Assembly (NCBI GenBank): GCA_001942415.1
Contig: MKJX01000184.1
Location: 107,737 to 171,736 of the forward strand
Source: Pseudonocardia sp. CNS-139
GTDB taxonomy: Bacteria > Actinomycetota > Actinomycetes > Mycobacteriales > Pseudonocardiaceae
DNA length: 64,000 nt
Direction of reading: 5' to 3'
The position numbers and the translations under genes are program-made. Position 1 is the stretch's first letter. Each line of letters begins with the position of its first letter. The notes below the pieces were generated by a model. That model was given only the letters and a program-made list of their open reading frames with translations, had not been told where the DNA came from and searched no databases. Below are positions 58,670 through 64,000 of this stretch, piece after piece.

Positions 58670-59652
58670 GCCTGTCGCCCGCTCGTCAGCAGTTCCGCCA
58701 GCGCTGCCGCGATGGGCAGACCGGCCTCGTGCTCCAGCCAGAGCCATTGACCGTTCGGATTGCACTCAAGGAAGCGCCAGGTGCCGCCGGGTTCCACGAC
58801 GAAGTCAAATGCCCCGTAGTTCAGCCCGAACTCCGCGAGGTACCGGAGCATACCGAGAACGACGTCTTCGGGTGCTTCGATCTGCTCATATCGAATCGCC
58901 CGGTAGTCGGCGCGCCAGTCGATATGGGCGGCGTCGGACTCAGCGTGGATCGCTGCCGCGAACGGTGTTCTCCCAACAACGGTCACCCGGGCTTCGAATG
59001 CCTTCGGAACCCATTCTTGGATCAGATGAGAGGTGGCGGCGAACTGGTCGACGTCCACGTCGGCCGGCTCGATGACGGTGGTGAACACCGACTCTGCCGA
59101 GTCGCCGTCGCCGAGGATCATGGATGAGAAGGTCTTGCAGACGACCGGCCCGCCGACCGCGTTCGCAAAGGCATGGAGCTCGTCGATGTCGTTCGTGATC
59201 GATGTGCGTGGAACGGAGAGCCCGACCGCAGCCGCGAGGGTGAGTTGACGGGGTTTGTACTCGGCCAGTGCAATGTTCGCCGGGTGATTGACCCAGTGCG
59301 CCGGCAATGCGGAGAACGCCCCGCCGAAGCCGAGCCGGGCTTCCGTCGCAGCAAAGGCGGCATCGCCGCCGGACAGCCCCTCTGGCAGTACGAAGCGCGT
59401 GGGCCGCCGGTAATACACCGACGCCACCTCGTCGAAGCCGAGCACGGTACTGCCGTTACGCAGGTTCCCGCGCCACCGGCCGGAGTCGTTTCGCACGGCC
59501 AGCCGAAGGCGCGTGGGGAAGTCTCCGGTGTCCAGGCGGATGACCGAGGCCCCGAGCGTCCGCAACTCCGCCTCGACGGCGTCGGCCGTCGCATCCTCGG
59601 CTGAGCTGACCACGAGGACGGTTCCTGCGGCCGGCGCAGACCGGTCAGTCAT
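58663..59652 (-). CDS. ATP-grasp RiPP maturase (graspetide synthetase, TgmB-like)
   Basis: ATP-grasp ligase of 329 aa, intact, of the family that crosslinks side chains in ribosomal peptides by forming esters or amides. It starts MTDRSAPAAGTVLVVSSAED and has RLDTGDFPTRLRL and VYYRRPTRFVLPEG, the family's Rossmann-like N-terminus. The ATP-grasp lid and metal site include GGPVVCKTFSSMILGD, HLIQEWVPKAFEARVTVVG, FDFVVEPGG and the C-terminal FLECNPNGQWLWLEHEAGLP (Glu/Asn metal ligands). The ATG at 59652 lies inside the end of the precursor gene (ATGACTGA overlap), so the two are translationally coupled. The codon mix is less GC-rich than in neighbouring blocks. Confidence 0.93.
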   Translation of the reverse strand: MTDRSAPAAGTVLVVSSAEDATADAVEAELRTLGASVIRLDTGDFPTRLRLAVRNDSGRWRGNLRNGSTVLGFDEVASVYYRRPTRFVLPEGLSGGDAAFAATEARLGFGGAFSALPAHWVNHPANIALAEYKPRQLTLAAAVGLSVPRTSITNDIDELHAFANAVGGPVVCKTFSSMILGDGDSAESVFTTVIEPADVDVDQFAATSHLIQEWVPKAFEARVTVVGRTPFAAAIHAESDAAHIDWRADYRAIRYEQIEAPEDVVLGMLRYLAEFGLNYGAFDFVVEPGGTWRFLECNPNGQWLWLEHEAGLPIAAALAELLTSGRQAC

Positions 59653-59899
59653 CGACATCCGTGTCGACCACGGAGTCGGTGGTGCGGGTACCGTCGTCGA
59701 CCGTCTCGCTGTTGGTCCGGTAGGTCGACTTGGTCGCCGCCGTGTCGTGTTGCTTGTCGTCCACCTTCCGCGGCACGGCGAGCGTTGCGGAGAACGGGCG
59801 GAGTGGGCCGGGGGTATTCGGGATCGCCAATCGGACTCCACCGACATCGCTCATGGGCAGAAGGGCGGTTGGCGGGTAGAGCGGGTCGGACGTGGACAT
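59645..59899 (-). CDS. ATP-grasp-modified RiPP precursor peptide (TgmA-like)
   Basis: 84-residue precursor. The leader (1-48) has the motif-like stretch VRLAIPNTPGPLRPFSATLA, resembling ATP-grasp target leaders. The core has a hydroxyl-rich half with Thr53, Thr56, Ser58, Thr59, Thr62, Ser64 and Thr66. An acidic half follows, with Asp68, Asp69, Asp75, Asp79, Asp81, Asp83 and Asp84, and Asp69-Gly70 lies at the turn. That layout fits a hairpin with Thr/Ser-to-Asp ester crosslinks. The ATG at 59899 follows GAGAGG. The frame is open far upstream, but this start gives a family-sized precursor. The stop overlaps the ligase ATG. Confidence 0.88.
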   Translation of the reverse strand: MSTSDPLYPPTALLPMSDVGGVRLAIPNTPGPLRPFSATLAVPRKVDDKQHDTAATKSTYRTNSETVDDGTRTTDSVVDTDVDD

Positions 59900-60036
59900 G
59901 TGACTGCCTCTCGGTTCGGTCTGCGGACTTCGCAGGGACCCGTAGCGTTGCGCTGCGGTCCGTGTAGGGGGTTCGGACGAAGTCGGGGCGGGTTCTGGCG
60001 GGCGGCTTTCGTATCCGGAGGGACCGCCGTTCACGC

Positions 60037-60321
60037 TCATGACCGCGGCTGAAGGTCTTGCACGGTGATGCGCGGCGACTCGGTCGCGTTCCGATGGCTC
60101 CGACTCGGTGTCAGCTGAAGGCTTGTCGGCAGGTACCGCATGAGCCCGACGTGCCGGCCGTCGGGCAACACGAGCCCCTCGGCGAGCCTGACGGCCGCGA
60201 TGGCGTCCTGCCGGGTGCGGGCCCGGACCACGATCACGAGCGACCCGTGCCATGGCGTCTCCTCGTCGGTGATACGTGCCTGCGTGACCGCGAGGTTCAT
60301 CCGCCAGATCGGGATGTCCAC
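60037..60321 (-). CDS. small unknown protein in the RiPP cluster
   Basis: 94 residues from a GTG at 60321 (VDIPIWRMNLAVTQARITDE). Not recognised. The first 65 residues alternate strands and a helix (GSLVIVVRARTRQDAIAAVR, then LVLPDGRHVGLMRYLPTSLQ), which could be a small ferredoxin-like or RiPP-binding fold. The last 25 are Ser/Arg-rich and look disordered. It lies 137 bases upstream of the precursor on the same strand with a GGGGGACGGA site before the start. A role as accessory protein or regulator is possible; this is inference. Confidence 0.6.
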   Translation of the reverse strand: MDIPIWRMNLAVTQARITDEETPWHGSLVIVVRARTRQDAIAAVRLAEGLVLPDGRHVGLMRYLPTSLQLTPSRSHRNATESPRITVQDLQPRS

Positions 60322-60733
60322 TCCGTCCCCCTGGTCTCGGCGGCTCGCTGCGCGTCGGCCCCGTGCCCGGTCCCGATGGGCACGGGGCGACGTCTCGCCG
60401 GGGAGCGGTCGTGTTCGCAGTGTTCGCCGGGTCGGCGGCGAGGCGGGCGACCGTGTTCCACTGGACGAACCCCATGTCGTCCACGGTCAGCTCTCGCCTG
60501 AGCTGTTTGGCGAGGTCAGAGGCGTTGGCGCTGCCGTACCGGAGCAGGTTGTAGACGGCCCGCTCCAACACGTGACCGCCGCGAGACGCCACGGCCCGTA
60601 GCCGGTCGCCATGCGTGGCGTCGGTCGACACGAGGTCCACGACCAGCCTCGTGACGTACTCCGCCCGCCCTGGTCCCCTGCGACTGTCGTCGTCCGCCGG
60701 CGTGGGGGGCTTCGCTCCGTTGCTCGTGCTCAC
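60322..60733 (-). CDS. small unknown protein, possible HTH, at the head of the RiPP operon
   Basis: Starts at the GTG at 60733 (VSTSNGAKPPTPADDDSRRG) after a GGAG site. Residues 25-105 are helical and well formed (AEYVTRLVVDLVSTDATHGD, then GGHVLERAVYNLLRYGSANA and SDLAKQLRRELTVDDMGFVQ), with a helix-turn-helix-like look. No stop appears at a sensible place: the same frame runs all the way through the precursor gene. I take the end as lying before the next start, with a lost stop likely near the hairpin at 60359-60387. The family is not recognised. Confidence 0.5.
60359..60387. terminator. 10-bp hairpin inside the head of the RiPP operon
   Basis: CCCCGTGCCC at 60359-60368 and GGGCACGGGG at 60378-60387 form a perfect 10-bp stem with a 9-base loop. 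It lies between the two small unknown genes. It may be an attenuator or processing site, or an intrinsic terminator without a U-run. Confidence 0.5.
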
Positions 60734-60879
60734 GTTGTGCTCCGTCCGTGGCCGCGGACGCGTGCGGGTGGCAGGCCACTCACGGTGACGTGAGAGCCTG
60801 GGCGTCGGCGCGTAGTGGCGTGTAGGCGATGACGCTCACACGCTAACGTACAACGTTGTAGACAACAAGAGGGGGTACG
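60734..60879. promoter_or_regulatory. divergent control region with perfect 12-bp palindrome
   Basis: The 146 bases between the RiPP operon head and the XRE gene contain TACAACGTTGTA at 60849-60860, a perfect palindrome. An overlapping inverted repeat, GTTGT-AG-ACAAC, lies at 60855-60866. Both are A/T-rich against a GC-rich background and lie just upstream of the XRE gene's AGAGGGGG ribosome site. They are good candidates for the XRE regulator's operator. Confidence 0.55.
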
Positions 60880-61717
60880 ATGGCGGACACGCCGCCACTG
60901 CGGTGGCTGGTCGGCAACGAGCTGGCCAGGCATCGCAACGGGGCGAAGCTCTCGCTCAGCGACGCCGCGGAGCAGTCGGGCATCAGCCGGAACAAGATCG
61001 CCAACCTCGAACTGGGCCGACAGGCGCAGTACCCGGAGGACATCGCCGCCGTCCTGACCGCCTACGGCGTGTCCGCCAGCGACATCGAGCGCCTGACGAC
61101 GCTGACCGGCCGAGCGGACGAGGCGATGTGGTGGGGCCGTGGGAACAGGTCCTCCCCGACTGGCTGAAGACGTACGTCGGGCTGGAGGCGCTCGCGGAGC
61201 GGATCACGGTGTTCGAGCCGCTGATCATTCACGGGCTGTTGCAGCGCCGGAGTACGCGGCAGCCGTGACCGCGCACAGCCGGTGGATCAGCCAGGCCCAG
61301 GTTGAACGGTTCGTGGCCTTCCGGATGGCCCGCTCCCGCAGGCTGACCGATCCGGAACGTCCGTTGGAGCTGCACGCGATGATCGCGGAGGCAGCGCTCC
61401 GGCTGGCAGTCGGCAGCACGGACGTGCGCAGGGAGCAGCTCCAGCATCTGCTCCGGCTCGCCGAGCTACCCAACGTCACGATCCAGGTCGTCAGGCCCGA
61501 GGACGGCCCGCACGCTGCGCTGGACGGGCGGTTCGCCACGCTCGACTTCGGGGACGCGGCACGACCCGTTGTCTACCTCGAACACAAGGATGGCGCCGTC
61601 TACCTGCAATCGCCCGACCAGGTACAGACCTATACGATGGTGGCGACCGACCTCGCGCAGGTCGCGATGAGTCCCGAGCGGTCCCGTGAGCTGATCGCGG
61701 CGTCGCTCGCGCAGTAA
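60880..61717 (+). CDS. XRE-family regulator with DUF5753-type C-terminal domain (two frameshifts)
   Basis: Actinobacterial helix-turn-helix regulator of about 278 residues. The N-terminal HTH reads LSLSDAAEQSGISRNKIANL, with ELGRQAQYPEDIAAVLTAYG. The C-terminal sensor-like domain contains WLKTYVGLEALAERITVFEP, MARSRRLTDPERPLELHAMI and LLRLAELPNVTIQVVRPEDG, typical of proteins paired with DUF397. The frame changes near 61141 and 61245. It is divergent from the RiPP operon and 17 bases before the DUF397 gene, so control of the RiPP genes is likely. Confidence 0.9.
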
Positions 61718-61733
61718 CGAGGAGGCGTACACC

Positions 61734-61946
61734 GTGACTGGGATGGCAGGTCTCAGGTGGCGCAAGAGCACGCACAGCAACGACAACGGGTCCTGCGTCG
61801 AGCTGGCTGCTCTGGCCGACGGCAGCGTTGCTGTCCGTGACTCCAAGCACCCCGACGGCAGCGTCCTGACCTTCACCCGCGGCGAGATCCGCGCCTGGCT
61901 GGACGCGGCTCGCGCCGGCGAGTACGACGACCTCGCCCCGGTCTGA
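61734..61946 (+). CDS. DUF397 domain protein
   Basis: 70-residue protein, intact. It contains LRWRKSTHSNDNGSCVELA and VAVRDSKHPDGSVLTFTRGE, which are the DUF397 consensus blocks. GAGGAGG lies nine bases before the GTG at 61734; an ATG three codons on is also possible. DUF397 proteins partner the preceding XRE/DUF5753 regulators and are thought to antagonise them, as in antibiotic-control loci of Streptomyces. Confidence 0.95.
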   Translation: MTGMAGLRWRKSTHSNDNGSCVELAALADGSVAVRDSKHPDGSVLTFTRGEIRAWLDAARAGEYDDLAPV

Positions 61947-61967
61947 CGACCGGCGGGCCGTCGCGGG

Positions 61968-62432
61968 TCAGGGACCGGGGACGACGAGCACCGGCCGGTG
62001 CTCGCGGCGGATCACGCCGTGCGAGACGGACGGCTCGACCATCCGCGAGACGGCTGCGCGCAGCCCCTCCCCGCGGGTGCCGACGACGAGCATCAGCGCG
62101 TCGTGCTCGTCGGCGGCCCGGGTGAGCTCGGTGGCCGGCTCGCCGCGCCGCGCCTCGTAGGTCCAGGTCAGGCCGGTGGCGGCGAGGATCCGCTCGACGT
62201 GGCGGCGGTCCTTGGCGAGCGTGCGGCGGCCCTGCTCCTCCCAGTCGGCGGCGTCGGGGTCGACCGGGTAGTCGCGGGCGTCGGCGACGTGCACGACGTG
62301 CAGCCGCGCGCCGAGCCGGTGGGCCAGGTCGATCGCGACGGCGAGCGCCCGGTCCCCCGCCTGGTCGCGGCCGTGCCCGACGACGAGCGTTGGTGGGCCC
62401 GGGACGACCTCGGTGATCGGCATCGGCGCCAC
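61968..62432 (-). CDS. universal stress protein (UspA fold)
   Basis: 154 aa, intact. Single Usp domain starting PPTLVVGHGRDQAGDRALAV, with LGARLHVVHVADARDY and the ATP-binding-like end LMLVVGTRGEGLRAAVSRMV then VSHGVIRREHRPVLVVP (G-2x-G-9x-G-S/T pattern partly matched). Probably binds ATP and serves in stress or dormancy. The start may be the ATG at 62432 or the one three codons later. Confidence 0.92.
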   Translation of the reverse strand: MAPMPITEVVPGPPTLVVGHGRDQAGDRALAVAIDLAHRLGARLHVVHVADARDYPVDPDAADWEEQGRRTLAKDRRHVERILAATGLTWTYEARRGEPATELTRAADEHDALMLVVGTRGEGLRAAVSRMVEPSVSHGVIRREHRPVLVVPGP

Positions 62433-62560
62433 CTCCTACCCACAGATCAACCCTGTCGGTAGGAGCCGTCAGCCCGGGCGGGCGGTCGAAGGCGAGCCCC
62501 ATCGCCTGTGGCCGGCACCCTACCCGCGCTCCGGGCCGGCGGGAAGCCGCCGGGAGGCCG

Positions 62561-63019
62561 TCAGGCCCGCGGGTGCGCTGCGGCGGCCGCGAGCGCGTCC
62601 GCCAGCGTCTCGCGGTGGCGCAGCACCGGGCCGACCCCGGTGATCTCCAGGATCCGGCGGACGATGCGCCGTCCGCCCGCGGTGCCGAACCCGACGCCGC
62701 GGCGGTCCGCGTGCTCCCGGGCGTCGATGAGCGTGACGAGGCCGGTGGAGCCGCAGAACGTGAGACCGGAGAGGTCGACCACGACGCTGCGCGGCTCGGC
62801 CTCGACGGCCTCGCACGCGGCGCGGCGCAGCACGCCCGCCGTGGCGACGTCGATCTCGCCGGCCGGGGCGAGCACCAGCACGCCCTCCCGCGGTTCGGCG
62901 ACGGCGACGCGCAGCTGGTCGAACCCCGACCCGGTCGCCCGGGCCCACAGCCGGGTGCGCTGCGGAGTCCGCTGCCGGGGCAGCGCGGGCCGGCCGATGA
63001 CCCCGTATCCGTGTGCCAT
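62561..63019 (-). CDS. STAS-domain anti-anti-sigma-type protein
   Basis: 152 aa, intact. The STAS core covers residues about 45-130: VLVLAPAGEIDVATAGVLRR and then VVVDLSGLTFCGSTGLVTLI, in which the usual phosphorylated Ser lies in the GST context. The first 40 residues are variable. Such proteins are substrates of SpoIIE phosphatases and RsbW-like kinases, of which this window has two multidomain examples, so a partner-switching link is plausible. Nothing nearby encodes a sigma factor. Confidence 0.9.
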   Translation of the reverse strand: MAHGYGVIGRPALPRQRTPQRTRLWARATGSGFDQLRVAVAEPREGVLVLAPAGEIDVATAGVLRRAACEAVEAEPRSVVVDLSGLTFCGSTGLVTLIDAREHADRRGVGFGTAGGRRIVRRILEITGVGPVLRHRETLADALAAAAAHPRA

Positions 63020-63329
63020 CCCGTGTCCGATCGTCGCCGGTCAGGAGCGTGTCGGGGCTCACCCTCCTCCGGGGGCGGCGCCCGTCGCAAGACGCTGTCA
63101 GCCGCTCGATCGGGGCGATCACGCAGCGGAGCGGACGGCCGCGGACACCTGCCGCACGCTGCGCGGGTCGGCTCGGCGGGGCCGCGCGGGCGGGGCCGGG
63201 CGCGCACCCGAAAGGCTCGATGACCGGTGCGGGCGGGATGGCCGCGCGGGGGTCCGGGTAGTCGGCGCGGGATCGGGACGGGCGGTTGTCGGCCCTCCGG
63301 TCGGACAGGAACGGTGACGGGAGCTGACG
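63020..63329. other. 310-base intergenic region, nothing recognised
   Basis: Divergent gap between the STAS gene and the last gene. No coding pattern, hairpin or clear promoter boxes were identified. The stretch TTGTCGGCCC near 63277 is the closest thing to a -35-like element upstream of the 63330 start. Confidence 0.3.
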
Positions 63330-64000
63330 ATGAGCCAGCAGGCGGGCGGACCGGTCGCGGGTGCCGCCGACGGTCAGGTGGGCGCGGGCGGCCGCGGCGA
63401 GCCGTACCCGGAGCAGTACCCGGAGCCGCAGCCGGCGCGGGACCTGTTCGAGGAGGCCCGCGGCCAGGCGCGCACGGGCCAGCGCAAGGCGGCCGACGGG
63501 CTGCGCGCGCTCGCGGCCGAGCTGCACGAGATGGCCGACGGCGGGCATCGCCGCGGCCCGGCGACCGACCTGGTCGCGCAGGCGGCCGGGCACCTCAACA
63601 CGGTCGCGGACTGGCTGGGCCGGCGCGAGCCGGGCGACCTGCTGCACGAGGTGCACGAGCTCGCCCGCCGCCACCCCGGGACGTTCGTCGTCGGCGCGGC
63701 GCTGGCCGGGCTGGTCGCGGGGCGGCTCGACCCGGGACCGGCGCCCGAGCCCCGCGCGTCGCGGCGGCCAACGGCCACCACGGCGGGCCGGGCGGGTGGC
63801 CCGCCCCGCCGGTGCCCGCGATGCCGCGCATGTCCCCGCAGCCCAGTGGGCCAGCCGCCGATGCCGGCCGATGCCGGTGATGGGCCGGCCGGCCGGCGGC
63901 CCGCCCCGGGCGCCGCCGCCATGCCGTACGTCCCGCCGGTGCCGCCGCACATCCCGACGGCGCCCGGCGCCGTGGTCGACGCCCGGACGGCGGCACGCAC
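63330..64000 (+). CDS. membrane-anchored stress-type protein, truncated by window end (one frameshift)
   Basis: Starts MSQQAGGPVAGAADGQVGAG at the ATG at 63330. Residues 40-140 (LFEEARGQARTGQRKAADGL, LRALAAELHEMADGG and HLNTVADWLGRREPGDLL) are amphipathic helices like those of actinobacterial proteins found with DUF3618 and phage-holin-type genes. A short hydrophobic segment follows (TFVVGAALAGLVAGRL). The Pro/Gly-rich tail changes frame near 63757. The coding sequence is still open at the window edge. A membrane-associated structural or stress role is inferred. Confidence 0.65.
   Translation, partial: MSQQAGGPVAGAADGQVGAGGRGEPYPEQYPEPQPARDLFEEARGQARTGQRKAADGLRALAAELHEMADGGHRRGPATDLVAQAAGHLNTVADWLGRREPGDLLHEVHELARRHPGTFVVGAALAGLVAGRLDPGPAPEPRASRRPTATTAGRAGGPPRRCPRCRACPRSPVGQPPMPADAGDGPAGRRPAPGAAAMPYVPPVPPHIPTAPGAVVDARTAAR

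Overview
The window is high-GC DNA (about 75% in typical stretches), with dense genes, many GTG starts and frequent 1-8 base stop/start overlaps. Gene content (C-P lyase operon, F420-type luciferase-like oxidoreductases, cobF/cobK, DinP-type DinB, XRE/DUF397 pairs, ATP-grasp RiPP genes, SpoIIE/STAS/HAMP signalling) points to a filamentous actinobacterium of the Pseudonocardiales type. No rRNA, tRNA, CRISPR array or insertion sequence was recognised. Many conserved proteins are split by single-base frameshifts at short homopolymers (roughly forty events). This looks like draft-assembly indel error rather than mass gene decay, so split genes are reported as single loci.

Layout. 0.2-2.0 kb: flavin monooxygenase. 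2.2-14.1 kb: one long minus-strand phosphonate operon, phnD-phnC-phnE-(GNAT)-phnF-phnG-phnH-phnI-phnJ/K-phnL-phnM-IMPase, mostly translationally coupled, with a PhnZ-like HD oxygenase gene divergent at 14.5 kb. 15-16.4 kb: acetyltransferase and an F420-type oxidoreductase. 16.5-19.7 kb: KDPG aldolase, sugar kinase and an Nramp-like transporter. 19.7-21.7 kb: GNAT, XRE-cupin regulator and divergent pirin. 21.8-24.1 kb: class A penicillin-binding protein. 24.2-29.3 kb: FAD monooxygenase with divergent HxlR regulator, then SRPBCC, luciferase-like oxidoreductase and a damaged molybdopterin oxidoreductase. 29.3-41.8 kb: YciO-like protein, serine hydrolase, a CvnA-like sensor remnant, desulfurase-like aminotransferase, Lrp with divergent alanine dehydrogenase, lipid kinase, cobF-cobK, dinB and a secreted subtilase. 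41.8-57.5 kb: membrane SGNH hydrolase and a signalling block (two SpoIIE phosphatases, a multi-HAMP hybrid kinase, a response regulator), with VOC, AbrB-type membrane and glycosyltransferase genes between. 57.5-61.9 kb: a lower-GC island with an ATP-grasp RiPP (graspetide) cluster of precursor, ATP-grasp ligase and PIMT-like methyltransferase, two small unknown genes and a divergent XRE/DUF397 pair. 62-64 kb: universal stress protein, STAS protein and a truncated membrane-anchored stress-type protein.

How the genes work together. The phn operon covers binding, import, regulation and C-P bond cleavage of alkylphosphonates. It lacks phnN and phnP and ends in an inositol-monophosphatase-family gene that may stand in for a late step. 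The RiPP island is the most distinctive system: a Thr/Ser-rich then Asp-rich 84-residue precursor overlaps its ligase gene, which overlaps a PIMT-like methyltransferase gene. This arrangement predicts an ester-crosslinked, possibly aspartimide-bearing hairpin peptide. Noncoding features of note are a 22-bp repeat family at two loci, a 41-bp triplicate repeat, and a 400-bp insertion between phnG and phnH built from degenerate copies of the phnG 3' end.
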